A stretch of 64,000 bases of DNA from CAZVBV01 sp964509975 (GTDB lineage Bacteria > Patescibacteriota > Gracilibacteria > UBA4473), in NCBI GenBank assembly GCA_964509975.1, contig CAZDZO010000004.1:11997-75996 (forward strand), read 5' to 3'. Every line of letters begins with the position of its first letter. The stretch's first letter is position 1. Positions 7,891 through 16,329 of the stretch are shown piece after piece. Below the pieces are notes generated by a model. The model had not been told where the DNA came from, ran no database searches, and worked only from the letters and a program-made list of their open reading frames with translations. A program made the translations under genes and the position numbers.

Positions 7891-8391
7891 TTATTTTTTT
7901 GTTGTTTTTTTTACCGGCTTTTTCGTCGTTTTTTTTACAACTTTTTTAACGGTTTTTTTTATTGGTTTTTTGGCAGGCATTTTTGCTTTCGCTTTTGCAA
8001 CAACCTTCTTCGCAACCTTTGTTCCTTCTGTTTTTGCTGATTTCTTTAATTGATTTGCCGCTGTTTTTGCATTCTTGGCCATAGTTTCAAGTTCTTGTTC
8101 TGCCACTTCTGCGACATCTTCTCCCAAATCTTTCACTTTTTCGACAAATACATCAAATTGCTCTTTTCCTGTTTCCAGCACTCGTTGCAAATCTTCTGAA
8201 TTTTTTGCCCAATCCGAAATAGATCCTCGTGCATCTTCATCAATTTTTTTGAGTTCTTTCAGAAGCATTTCTCCTTTCTTTTCTGAATTTGCCAGTTCTG
8301 CTCGAAACTTCTTTCCTGATTTTTGCGCAAATAAAAGTCCGTAAGCAAGCCCTACAGTAGCCGAAAGCATGAATTTGAGAAGTCCTCGCAT
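7891..8391 (-). CDS. YtxH-like protein with a histone H1-like tail
   Basis: Residues 1-35 carry one hydrophobic segment and the Gly/Ala start typical of YtxH-family proteins (MLSATVGLAYGLLFAQKSGK). Residues 40-125 are a coiled-coil-like charged region. Residues 125-166 are almost only Lys, Ala, Thr, Pro and Val in repeats such as KKPVKKTTKK and KKTVKKVVKK, like eukaryotic H1 or bacterial Hc1 tails that bind nucleic acid. A membrane anchor with a DNA-binding tail is therefore possible (inference). It is divergent from purE. Confidence 0.75.
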   Translation of the reverse strand: MRGLLKFMLSATVGLAYGLLFAQKSGKKFRAELANSEKKGEMLLKELKKIDEDARGSISDWAKNSEDLQRVLETGKEQFDVFVEKVKDLGEDVAEVAEQELETMAKNAKTAANQLKKSAKTEGTKVAKKVVAKAKAKMPAKKPIKKTVKKVVKKTTKKPVKKTTKK

Positions 8392-8468
8392 GATTTTGAA
8401 ATAAAGACGAAAACATTTTGCATGATAACAAATTATTTGTAAACTCCGAGCGCCTTTCTTTTGATTTC

Positions 8469-8870
8469 ATGATAGATACTCAAGTTGTTGTCGTTTGCGG
8501 ATCTGAATCAGATTTTGATTTTGCTGAAAAAATCACAAAACCTCTTTCTGACAAAGGAATTTCTGCGGAACTCTTTGCTGCTTCCGCACACAAAGAACCC
8601 AAAAAAGTACTTGAGATTGTAGAAACTCACAGTCAAAACCCAAAGACAATTTTTGTAACTATTGCCGGACGATCAAATGCTCTATCTGGATTCGTGGCAG
8701 CAAATTCAAACAATATCACGATTGCCTGTCCACCACACAAGGATAAAAACGATTATCTGGTGAACATTCATTCAACCTTACAAATGCCAAGCAAAACACC
8801 TGTTCTCACTATTATTGATACGGGTAATTGTGTATTGGCAATTGAACGAATTATCGCTTCTCAAGCGTAA
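8469..8870 (+). CDS. purE: Class II (PAICS-like) AIR carboxylase domain protein, PurE family
   Basis: PurE-family fold, about 133 residues from the ATG at 8469 (the frame is open from 8418). Motifs are GSESD, SAHKEP and AGRSNALSG. AGRSN with CPP in the following strand matches the class II enzyme of animal PAICS (AGRSNGLGP, CPP), which carboxylates AIR directly with CO2, rather than the class I AGGAAHLPG motif. No other purine gene is in the window and the next gene is hisS, so its role may be salvage-linked or unrelated. Residue choice at the active site should decide. Confidence 0.8.
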   Translation: MIDTQVVVVCGSESDFDFAEKITKPLSDKGISAELFAASAHKEPKKVLEIVETHSQNPKTIFVTIAGRSNALSGFVAANSNNITIACPPHKDKNDYLVNIHSTLQMPSKTPVLTIIDTGNCVLAIERIIASQA

Positions 8871-8898
8871 TTCTTTTTAAAAATTAAATTTTTTTGAC

Positions 8899-10215
8899 AT
8901 GCCTGCTTCTTTCAAAGCGCCCCGAGGAACTCACGATTTCCTTCCAGAAGATCATAACTTTTTTACATTTGTAAAAAAAGTAGTTCGTCATCGATTCAGA
9001 CAATCTGGATTTCGACGAATTTCTGTTCCTATTTTTGAAAATGCTGAAATTTTTGAAAAATCACTTGGAATGTCTTCCGAAATTATTCAAAAAGAACTTT
9101 ACACATTCCAAGACCGGCACGATCGCAAATATGCACTTCGTCCGGAGATGACAACTGGTGTCGTACGAGCTTTTATTGAGAATAAAATGGAAGACGACGC
9201 ACTCCCAAAAGAGCTTTATTACATGGGAAAGTGTTTTCGATTTGAACGTCCAAAATCTGGAACGAATCGAAGTTTCTGGCAATTAGGAGCAGAAATCCTT
9301 GGAGAATCAGATCCCTCTATTGATGCCCAAATCATGTATTTGGGACACCGAATTTTGAGTGATTTGAAGGTGCGAGATTTTTGCGAACTCAAAATTAATA
9401 CAATGGGATCTGTTGAGGATCAAGAAAAATATATTGAAGCGTTAGCTAATTTTTATGCTGGAAAAGAACGATCTCTCACACCACAATCACGAGAAAATTT
9501 GGAAAACAAAAAATATCTCACGTTGCTCAATCCTCAAAGTGAGGACGAAGAAATTTTAGTCAAAATGGCTCCAAAGATTACGGAATTTCTTTCTCCGGAA
9601 TCACAGCAATTTTTTGATGAAACACTCGCTTACCTCAATGCCTTTAGCATCGAATACACCATTGACCCAACACTTATTCGTCCGCTTGATTATTATTCTC
9701 ACACGATGTTTGAGTTTTCTGAAAAAGGAACCAAAAACAAAATATTAGTAGGAGGCCGATATGATGGTTTGATCGAAAAACTTGGTGGAGGTGATCACGG
9801 TGGATGTGGATTTGCAGCGGGAGTAGAACGCGTGCTTGATCTCATGAAACGACATAATTTCGATGTTCCTCACAAAGATTACTTACAGATTTTTGTAGCA
9901 GCCACCGGTGGTCCTGTGGCAAAAAAGGCAGCGCTTCCTATTCTGATTAAACTTCGAGAGCACGGATTTCATGCCGTTGGAGTACTTGGGAAAACATCTA
10001 TGCAAGAACAACTCAGACGAGCTGAAAAATTTCATGTCCCCTACGCAATCATCATTGGTGATTTAGAAGTAAAAAAGAAAAAGATCATCGTGCGTGACAT
10101 GAAAAGTGGAAAAAGTGTAGAAGTCGCTCTTGAAAAGATGCTTCCTCACATGGATAAACTTCTTGGAGCTCCACGAGCACTCGATTCCACCGTTGATTTT
10201 CTCGGACACAAGTAA
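8899..10215 (+). CDS. hisS: Histidyl-tRNA synthetase
   Basis: Charges tRNA-His with histidine in the cytoplasm. Class II core with motif 1 near residues 30-60, motif 2 (FRFERPKSGTNRSFWQLGAE, about 113-132), the HisRS-specific RPLDYYSHTMFE and GGRYDGL blocks (about 255-300), and motif 3 (GFAAGVERVLDLM). The C-terminal anticodon-binding domain follows (about 330-420). The length of 438 aa is normal for the family. It starts 28 nt after purE and may be in the same transcript. Confidence 0.97.
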   Translation: MPASFKAPRGTHDFLPEDHNFFTFVKKVVRHRFRQSGFRRISVPIFENAEIFEKSLGMSSEIIQKELYTFQDRHDRKYALRPEMTTGVVRAFIENKMEDDALPKELYYMGKCFRFERPKSGTNRSFWQLGAEILGESDPSIDAQIMYLGHRILSDLKVRDFCELKINTMGSVEDQEKYIEALANFYAGKERSLTPQSRENLENKKYLTLLNPQSEDEEILVKMAPKITEFLSPESQQFFDETLAYLNAFSIEYTIDPTLIRPLDYYSHTMFEFSEKGTKNKILVGGRYDGLIEKLGGGDHGGCGFAAGVERVLDLMKRHNFDVPHKDYLQIFVAATGGPVAKKAALPILIKLREHGFHAVGVLGKTSMQEQLRRAEKFHVPYAIIIGDLEVKKKKIIVRDMKSGKSVEVALEKMLPHMDKLLGAPRALDSTVDFLGHK

Positions 10216-10257
10216 AACAATTTCCAATTTCCGATTTTCAATTTCCGATTTTCGATT

Positions 10258-10273
10258 TCAAGTCCGGACTTGA
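10258..10273. repeat. 16-bp perfect palindrome
   Basis: TCAAGTCCGGACTTGA, the complete form of the half-palindromes at 7590-7602 and 7670-7682. It sits among TTTCCGATTTTCAATTTCC repeats between hisS and recR. Confidence 0.6.
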
Positions 10274-10354
10274 ATTTTACTAAGTTCTAAATTCTAAGCT
10301 CTAAGTTCTCATTTTCCATTGATAATTGAATATTGATACTCGATAATACACAAG

Positions 10355-10966
10355 ATGAACATTCTCCCTCAAACTGTTTCCGACGCTATCGAAGCCCTTT
10401 CTGATTTGCCGGGTATCGGAACAAGAAGCGCTGAACGGCTGGTGTTGTCATTACTCAAGAATCATTCTGATCTCGATCAAAAAATTGCAGAATCTATTGG
10501 AAATTTGAAAAAAAACATCCACGAATGCAAAACCTGTTTTCATTTTTGCGAATCCGACAGTGATGAATGCTGTGTTTGCAAAGATTCAGGTCGAGACAAA
10601 GGCGTTCTCTGTATCGTTGAAAGCCCACTTGATCTGGTTGCACTGGAACGAACGCATGAATACAAAGGAAAATACCATGTCCTGCATGGAGTCATCTCCC
10701 CTCTCAATCGCGTCTTGCCTGAAGATTTGAGAATCGGAGAACTTATTGAACGTGTACAGAATGATAAAGACATCAAAGAAATCATCCTCGCATTAGCGGG
10801 CAGTACCGAAAGTGAAGCTACGGCGATGTACGTCGCTGATCAGCTCAAACACGTATTCAATGGAAATATAACGCGTCTCTCACGAGGAATTCCTTCTGGA
10901 GGAGACTTAGACTACCTCGACATGGGGACGCTCTCACGAGCGATCAATGAACGACGGGAGTTTTAA
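10355..10966 (+). CDS. recR: Recombination mediator RecR
   Basis: RecR works with RecO and RecF to load RecA at gaps. A helix-hairpin-helix (LSDLPGIGTRSAERL, about 15-30) is followed by a C4 zinc finger (C-x2-C...C-x2-C, about 57-74), a Toprim domain (LCIVESPLDLVALER, about 84-100) and the C-terminal Walker-like GGDLDYLDMGTL. Length 203 is typical. Its last 4 bp overlap the convergent gene at 10963-11445. Confidence 0.96.
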   Translation: MNILPQTVSDAIEALSDLPGIGTRSAERLVLSLLKNHSDLDQKIAESIGNLKKNIHECKTCFHFCESDSDECCVCKDSGRDKGVLCIVESPLDLVALERTHEYKGKYHVLHGVISPLNRVLPEDLRIGELIERVQNDKDIKEIILALAGSTESEATAMYVADQLKHVFNGNITRLSRGIPSGGDLDYLDMGTLSRAINERREF

Positions 10967-11445
10967 GATTTTTTCAAAAACTCACTCAATTCATCTTTTA
11001 TCTGCTTCAATGCCACTTTTGCTTTTTCTGAGCCTGTTTTTTCAATAATTTTTTTAAGTTGATCAATTTCTTGCTTCATTCTTAGCAACTCAGTAAGAGC
11101 CATTTTTATATCACGATCTTCATCGATAATTCCCAGTTCCCTTTCTGCATATGCATCCCCTGGAAAATGTTTTCTAAAGTCCCACAATGCATTTCCTTTT
11201 AATTCACTCGGATCAAACTTGCATAAGACCGAACGACTTTCTGCTGGTTTTCCTTCCTCTTTCCGTCTCTTTATTTCCGATTCAATCAATGAAATTTCAT
11301 CGAATTCTGAACCAAGGTCTTCTTCACTTCGTCTAAGAATATCAATTTGTATCGCTTTGCTGTCTTGCAGTTCTTTCAATCTCATTTCAAGTTGAGACGT
11401 TGGTCTTTTTGCATACTTGTTCTCTTCGTTCAATACTTCAGACAT
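10963..11445 (-). CDS. Hypothetical coiled-coil protein (160 aa)
   Basis: Not recognised. Two long charged helical stretches (about 15-65 and 105-158, e.g. LTELLRMKQEIDQLKKIIEK) suggest a coiled coil. The middle holds WDFRKHFPGDAYAERELG. There is no signal peptide or membrane segment. It converges on recR with a 4-bp overlap. Confidence 0.65.
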   Translation of the reverse strand: MSEVLNEENKYAKRPTSQLEMRLKELQDSKAIQIDILRRSEEDLGSEFDEISLIESEIKRRKEEGKPAESRSVLCKFDPSELKGNALWDFRKHFPGDAYAERELGIIDEDRDIKMALTELLRMKQEIDQLKKIIEKTGSEKAKVALKQIKDELSEFLKKS

Positions 11446-11483
11446 GGAAAAATTAGTAATAGAACATCTATACCAATTTACCC

Positions 11484-12302
11484 CTATTTGTCAAGCCAGG
11501 CTCGTTTCCATTTTCTCCACCAGGTGGTCTGTTTTGATTCATACAAATAAGACAAGATAATCATTGTTTGCAGTGCAAACTTTTTCGCTCCGTGCGGGAT
11601 GATATGCACTTCTGGATGCAATTTTTCAAAGATGACCGCGTTCTTCTTCGCATTCTTTGTTTGTTCTAGTACGTCAGGAAGATTTTGCTCATGATCGTGA
11701 AACACTTCACAAAACTTATCGTAATGGAGTCGCATTCCCCTCTTCGCCAGACGATAGCCAAACTCCGTATCCTCAAATCCCCAACCTTTAAATTTATTTG
11801 AAAAACGCATCCCCGCTACCAGTGCTCGCTTCACGGAAATGTTCGATGTGTAGAAATGTCGCCAGTTCGCTCCCCTTCGAGCAATGGATTTAAATGCAAA
11901 CTGCGCGTTATTCTCCAACCATTTATGAAAAGGATCCTTCGCTAAATCCGGCGTCCAAGACACTTTCCCCAACAGCGCCTCTTTCTGACTCGTGTGAGTG
12001 GTGTGAAACATATACACCTTCTGCAACCAATCTTGAGCCGGAATCGTATCGTCTCCCAAGAAGACAATGATCTCTCCTGTCGACTTCTCAATTCCGAGAT
12101 TCCGTGCAGGCCCCGCTCCTTTCACGTTTGTTTTGAAAATTTTGAAGTGATCTTCATTTATCTCCCGCACATTCTCCTCCCCACTAAAAACGATAATCAC
12201 TTCCGGACGAATTCTATTGTAGTCGTCGCATTGCTCAATCGCATTCAAAACGACTTCAAGCGTCTCACGTCCAAGCGTAGGAATAATAATACTTAACTTC
12301 AT
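11484..12302 (-). CDS. Family 2 glycosyltransferase
   Basis: A GT-A fold sugar transferase using a nucleotide-activated donor, probably for cell-surface glycans. It starts with KLSIIIPTLGRETLEVVL, has the donor-site region GAGPARNLGIEKSTGEIIVF and the DxD-like LGDDT near residue 92, and the later GWGFEDTEFGYRLAKRG block of galactosyltransferase-type enzymes (about 175-190). At 272 aa it is a single domain with no membrane segment. The acceptor is unknown. Confidence 0.9.
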   Translation of the reverse strand: MKLSIIIPTLGRETLEVVLNAIEQCDDYNRIRPEVIIVFSGEENVREINEDHFKIFKTNVKGAGPARNLGIEKSTGEIIVFLGDDTIPAQDWLQKVYMFHTTHTSQKEALLGKVSWTPDLAKDPFHKWLENNAQFAFKSIARRGANWRHFYTSNISVKRALVAGMRFSNKFKGWGFEDTEFGYRLAKRGMRLHYDKFCEVFHDHEQNLPDVLEQTKNAKKNAVIFEKLHPEVHIIPHGAKKFALQTMIILSYLYESKQTTWWRKWKRAWLDK

Positions 12303-12343
12303 ACAAGGTGCTTATACCATAAATGAGCCATTTGTAATACTGT

Positions 12344-12748
12344 CTATTGTTTTAAAACACTAATCGTTTGAGAAAGTTTTATTATCGTCACGACTCTTCT
12401 CAACTGAGTAGCAAGATCCTCCGGCAAATGCTCCACGTTCTCAACCAAATTATCTAAATCTTGAATTATTTGTTCCTCTTCCTTTCTCGAATGAAAAGGT
12501 GTCTCCAAAAAATAAACACGCATACGAGTAAGCACCGTCTTAATAGCCTTGAATTCCTCCTCCGTTGCACCCGCTTTTAGAAGTTTCCCTCTCATGAGGG
12601 TAGTAAAATCATGAAAAAACACCTCAAGACCGATTACCGGAAGTATCATTTCAACTTCTGCAAACAAATCTATTTCCTGAAATCTATTCAAATTCTCACT
12701 CATCGAGTCTACTTTCCATAAAGGTGACATTGTGTCAATTTGTTCCAC
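12344..12748 (-). CDS. Hypothetical protein (134 aa)
   Basis: Unrecognised, soluble and helical. The ATG at 12748 is 15 bp from the end of the transposase gene upstream. A second in-frame Met at residue 16 (MSENLNRFQEIDLFAEVEM) could be the real start. There are no Cys/His clusters or membrane segments. Confidence 0.55.
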   Translation of the reverse strand: MEQIDTMSPLWKVDSMSENLNRFQEIDLFAEVEMILPVIGLEVFFHDFTTLMRGKLLKAGATEEEFKAIKTVLTRMRVYFLETPFHSRKEEEQIIQDLDNLVENVEHLPEDLATQLRRVVTIIKLSQTISVLKQ

Positions 12749-12763
12749 CCAAAAATTGAGACA

Positions 12764-13216
12764 TCACGAGCATTCTATCTCAGAAAGTCCATGCTTCAAA
12801 TGATTATTTCTGACGTATTCAACCGTATAATTAAATCTTCTTTCATTTTCCAGTAGTGTTGATGAAAAACTTTTCGCCCAAATCTTGTTCTGCCTTCCTC
12901 CCCCTGCAACCGACCGCTTTAGCTGTCGGCTATAACAATACGATGAATATCCTTTGAGATCCTGAATAACACACTTCAAATGATCTTCGTCACGGCACCA
13001 CAAAACCGCATGACAATGGTCTGATAAAACATTCAATGTTTCAACAAAATAATTTTCACTCTTTATTTTTTCCATTATGAACTTCCAAATAATTGCCCTT
13101 TCTGTGTCGTTTAAATAAATTCCTTCTTCCAATCGCATACCCGCTTCATATCGTTCCTCTGAAATCCTTGTGTTATATGTTGCCCATGTCACAAAATAGG
13201 CTTGGTTTTCTTCCAT
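12764..13216 (-). CDS. REP-associated tyrosine transposase (RAYT, Y1_Tnp)
   Basis: A single-strand-specific HUH transposase of the IS200/RAYT group, which mobilises REP/REPIN hairpins. Visible are FVTWATYNTR near the N-terminus, the metal-binding HxH (DHCHAVLWC, about 84-92) and the catalytic Tyr in the helix YTVEYVRNNHLKHG near the C-terminus. The frame is open to 13252, but MEENQAYFVTWATYN at 13216 is the family-like start. An in-frame copy of its own REP hairpin lies inside the gene (12904-12929), coding for a SRQLKRSVAGGG stretch. Two REPINs lie upstream at 13393-13626. Confidence 0.9.
   Translation of the reverse strand: MEENQAYFVTWATYNTRISEERYEAGMRLEEGIYLNDTERAIIWKFIMEKIKSENYFVETLNVLSDHCHAVLWCRDEDHLKCVIQDLKGYSSYCYSRQLKRSVAGGGRQNKIWAKSFSSTLLENERRFNYTVEYVRNNHLKHGLSEIECS
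12904..12929. repeat. REP-like hairpin inside the RAYT gene
   Basis: Matches 23 of 26 bases of the reverse complement of the first REPIN half (CTGCAACC-n-ACCGCTTTAGC-n-GT-n-GG). Arms at 12910-12918 and 12921-12929 pair with one mismatch. Confidence 0.75.
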
Positions 13217-13292
13217 GTATGGAAAAATACGCAGGATGTTTATATATTTCAAGACAGTGATTTTATCTATTTTTCACATCTCAATACAAGAG

Positions 13293-13392
13293 NNNNNNNN
13301 NNNNNNNNNNNNNNNNNNNNNNNNNNNNNNNNNNNNNNNNNNNNNNNNNNNNNNNNNNNNNNNNNNNNNNNNNNNNNNNNNNNNNNNNNNNN
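13293..13392. other. Assembly gap (100 N)
   Basis: A run of exactly 100 undetermined bases, the usual scaffold filler. It ends right at the first base of a REPIN, so the break was probably caused by repeated REPIN copies. Confidence 0.98.
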
Positions 13393-13447
13393 CCCACCGC
13401 TAAAGCGGTGGGTTGCAGTATTGGATACCCACGGCTTTAGCCGTGGG
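13393..13447. repeat. REPIN copy 1
   Basis: Two hairpins, CCCACCGCTAAAGCGGTGGG and CCCACGGCTTTAGCCGTGGG, separated by TTGCAGTATTGGATA. Identical to 13572-13626. A lone half copy (CCCACCGCTA) is at 13521-13530. Confidence 0.9.
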
Positions 13448-13571
13448 CCTGTGTGTGTGTGTGTGGGCAATGATATTAGACACCCACCACTGACACCTTT
13501 TGGGGATATACTGTAGAAATCCCACCGCTAGGACACCACTAACCCACAGATAACCCAAGGGATGACAAGAG

Positions 13572-13626
13572 CCCACCGCTAAAGCGGTGGGTTGCAGTAT
13601 TGGATACCCACGGCTTTAGCCGTGGG
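13572..13626. repeat. REPIN copy 2
   Basis: Same 55 bp as 13393-13447. Here the second hairpin extends to a 13-bp stem because GATA before it pairs with TATC after it (to 13630). It lies 33 bp past the end of leuS. Confidence 0.9.
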
Positions 13627-13662
13627 TATCTCTCTAAGTTTTGTATCCAGATGTGAAAATCC

Positions 13663-16053
13663 CTACCGCACAACAAACCCCACAATCTTGCCAGGAATAA
13701 ATATCTCTTTCTTAATCTCACCCTCTGCGAGATATTTTGCCACCTTGTCCAAGGACTTCGCTTGCTTCAATACTTCTTCCTTCCCTGCTTCCTTACTCAT
13801 CTCAAACTCTCCTCTCAATTTCCCATTGACCTGCACGGCATAGGTCACGGTGTCGTCTTCAAGGAACGCTGGATCAAATTTTGGCCATGCTTCGTAGGTA
13901 ATGGTGTCTGAGTGCCCAAGAATTTCTTTCCAAATCTCCTCCGCTAAGTGCGGTGCAAATGGAGCAATAAGAATACAAATCTTCTCAGCCGCTGGCCGAG
14001 GTAACGCCTCAAACTTCTGAAGCTCATTAAAAAGAATCATGAGTTGTGAAACAGCCGTGTTAAATTTAAAAGTATCAATATCATCCCCCACTTTCTTAAT
14101 CGTTCGTGCCAACACTTGTCGAAATTCTTTCATCGGGCAATCGTCCGTCAGTTCCTTTTCGTTGAACGTTCTCCACACTTTATCAAGAAATTTCCGACAT
14201 CCACTCACCGCTCCAGATTCCCACGCAATCGCCTGATCAAACGGCCCCATAAACATCTCGTAGAGTCTCAGTGTATCGGCTCCGTGTTTCTGAATAATTT
14301 CATCCGGATTGATGACGTTATCGAATGATTTAGACATCTTGCGTCCATCCTCTGCTAAAATCATCCCGTGTGAGATTCGTTTCGCGTAGGGTTCTGATGT
14401 CGGAACCACACCACAGTCGTGAAGAAATTTATGCCAAAATCGTGAGTAGAGAAGGTGGAGCGTTGTATGCTCCATTCCTCCATTGTAGAGGTCAATCGGC
14501 GTCCAGTATTTCAATTTCTCCTCACTCGCAAAGGCTTCGTCATTGTTCGGATCGATGTATCGCAAGAAATACCACGAACTTCCTGCCCAGTTTGGCATGG
14601 TGTCGGTTTCTCGTTTAGCAGGATTTGAACATTTCGGACAGGTGCAATTCACCCATGATTCAATTCGCGCCAATGGGGACTGTCCATCATCTGTCGGTTC
14701 ATAGATTTCAATCTCTGGAAGTTCAAGCGGTAGTTCGCTTTCAGGAAGGGGCACAGTTCCACACTTATCGCAGTGTACAACCGGAATCGGCTCTCCCCAG
14801 TATCGTTGTCTGGAGAACACCCAATCACGAAGTTTGTAATTGATTTCTTTTTTTCCAAGTCCTTTTTCTTCTAACCACGTGATCATTTTCGCAACGGCTT
14901 TTTCAACGGTCATTCCGTTTATGAAATCTGAATTTTTGATCACCCCTCCTGTCTTCTGGTACGGATCAGCGATGTCCCCCACCACTTCAAGAATGGGGAG
15001 ATTAAACTTCTTCGCAAATTCATTATCTCGTTCATCGTGCGCTGGCACACACATAATTGCCCCTGTTCCATATCCCATCATTACGTAATCCGCAATCCAC
15101 ACAGGGATTTTTTCACCATTTGCAGGATTGGTTGCGTGTACTCCAAGAAATACTCCCGTCTTTTCCTTCGCTTCTTGTCGTTCGAGTTCCGACTCTGTGG
15201 CACACTTTTTCACGTAGGCATCCACTTCTGCTTTTTGCTCGCTTGAACACATTTTTTGTACAAGAGGATGTTCCGGAGCCAACACAAAGTAAGTCGCTCC
15301 CCATAAGGTATCAGGACGAGTGGTGAAGACTGTCACCTTCTCTCCTTCTATGTCGAACTGGATTTCTGCTCCTTCACTTTTTCCAATCCAGTTCACTTGT
15401 TGTGCTTTAATTCTGTCCAAGAAATCCACCGTATCTAAATCGTTAATAAGACGTTGCGCATACTTTGTAATCGCGAGCATCCATTGTTCTTTTTCTTTCT
15501 TCACCACTTCCCCCTTGCATCGTTCGCACTTCCCATCGACCACTTCTTCATTGGCCAAACCAATCTTACAGCTCGTACACCAGTTGATCGGCATCTTGTG
15601 TTTGTAAGCGAGGCCTTTTTCAAGGAGTTTCAAAAAGATCCACTGCGTCCATTTGAAGTACTTTGGATCGGTAGTATTTACTTCTCGATCCCAATCGTAC
15701 GAGAGTCCAATTGATTGGAGTTGTCGTTTAAACGTCGCAATATTATCCGCGGTTGCTTTGACGGGATGAATTTTATTTTTGATCGCGTAGTTCTCTGTCG
15801 GAAGCCCAAACGCGTCCCATCCAATCGGATAAAGCACATTGAATCCATCGAGTCGTTTCTTTCGAGAAACCGCATCCAAAGCCGCATATGAACGCACATG
15901 CCCTACGTGTAGTCCTGCTCCCGATGGATAAGGAAACTCCACCAAGGTGTACCATTTTTTCTTTTTTGAAAAATCCTCCGCAGCGAAAGTTTTATTCTCA
16001 TCCCAAAACTTCTGCCACTTCGGTTCGATTACTTTGTGATCGTATTTTTCCAT
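13663..16053 (-). CDS. leuS: Leucyl-tRNA synthetase
   Basis: Charges tRNA-Leu. Class I core with the HIGH signature as HVGH (YPSGAGLHVGHVRSY, about 41-55), a zinc-binding-like CTSC...CERC segment, the CP1 editing domain with TTRPDTLWGATYF and GTGAIMCVPAHDERD, WVFSRQRYWGEPIP, and KMSKS (about 580). The anticodon domain ends near 720, followed by the C-terminal domain. At 796 aa it is somewhat shorter than the roughly 860-residue E. coli enzyme. One 21-bp palindrome site lies inside (15243-15263). No gene overlaps it. Confidence 0.97.
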   Translation of the reverse strand: MEKYDHKVIEPKWQKFWDENKTFAAEDFSKKKKWYTLVEFPYPSGAGLHVGHVRSYAALDAVSRKKRLDGFNVLYPIGWDAFGLPTENYAIKNKIHPVKATADNIATFKRQLQSIGLSYDWDREVNTTDPKYFKWTQWIFLKLLEKGLAYKHKMPINWCTSCKIGLANEEVVDGKCERCKGEVVKKEKEQWMLAITKYAQRLINDLDTVDFLDRIKAQQVNWIGKSEGAEIQFDIEGEKVTVFTTRPDTLWGATYFVLAPEHPLVQKMCSSEQKAEVDAYVKKCATESELERQEAKEKTGVFLGVHATNPANGEKIPVWIADYVMMGYGTGAIMCVPAHDERDNEFAKKFNLPILEVVGDIADPYQKTGGVIKNSDFINGMTVEKAVAKMITWLEEKGLGKKEINYKLRDWVFSRQRYWGEPIPVVHCDKCGTVPLPESELPLELPEIEIYEPTDDGQSPLARIESWVNCTCPKCSNPAKRETDTMPNWAGSSWYFLRYIDPNNDEAFASEEKLKYWTPIDLYNGGMEHTTLHLLYSRFWHKFLHDCGVVPTSEPYAKRISHGMILAEDGRKMSKSFDNVINPDEIIQKHGADTLRLYEMFMGPFDQAIAWESGAVSGCRKFLDKVWRTFNEKELTDDCPMKEFRQVLARTIKKVGDDIDTFKFNTAVSQLMILFNELQKFEALPRPAAEKICILIAPFAPHLAEEIWKEILGHSDTITYEAWPKFDPAFLEDDTVTYAVQVNGKLRGEFEMSKEAGKEEVLKQAKSLDKVAKYLAEGEIKKEIFIPGKIVGFVVR
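15243..15263. promoter_or_regulatory. 21-bp interrupted palindrome, site 2 (in leuS)
   Basis: TTGAACA-CATTTTT-TGTACAA, one arm mismatch. It encodes VQKMCSS in leuS. Confidence 0.7.
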
Positions 16054-16098
16054 CTCGGGAATTGTACGTTCTCATTACAAAAAATCAAACACCCTACC

Positions 16099-16243
16099 TT
16101 GTCATCCCCGTGAAGACGGGGACCTAGGTCTCACAAAGAAATCCCATTTAAAATAATGTGACATTATATATTTTCCATGAACAGAAGAGTCCTGGGTTCC
16201 CTCCGGAGCCTGCCCTCGTTTTTATCGGGGGAGGAAATGACAA
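16099..16243. repeat. Intergenic element with TTGTCAT...ATGACAA ends
   Basis: Bounded by TTGTCAT (16099-16105) and ATGACAA (16237-16243), with hairpins CCCCGTGAAGACGGGG and CCCTCGTTTTTATCGGGGG near the ends. Its ends resemble 40611-40715. It fills most of the gap between leuS and the next gene. Confidence 0.55.
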
Positions 16244-16329
16244 TTATTTTTGTAAACCTACTAAAAGTTCTCCACCTTCGTATGAAATAACTATTGACAC
16301 ATATGGCTATATAATTAAAAGAAGGGACC

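Larger units (their letters stand above)
13271..13659. repeat. Inverted repeats flanking the REPIN cluster
   Basis: TTTTCACATCTCAATACAA at 13271-13289 and the inverse of TTTTCACATCTGGATACAA at 13641-13659 (17 of 19 match) bracket the gap and both REPINs. They may mark the edges of a larger element. Between the REPINs lies a short GT tract (about 13449-13467). Confidence 0.55.

Noticed and set aside
13202..13516. Frames spanning the N-run
   Set aside because: They exist only because unknown bases are read as open codons, and they cross REPIN hairpins.
13393..13626. Possible CRISPR array
   Set aside because: Only two identical units 179 bp apart, each a pair of hairpins; no regular spacers and no cas genes. 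REPIN explains it better.
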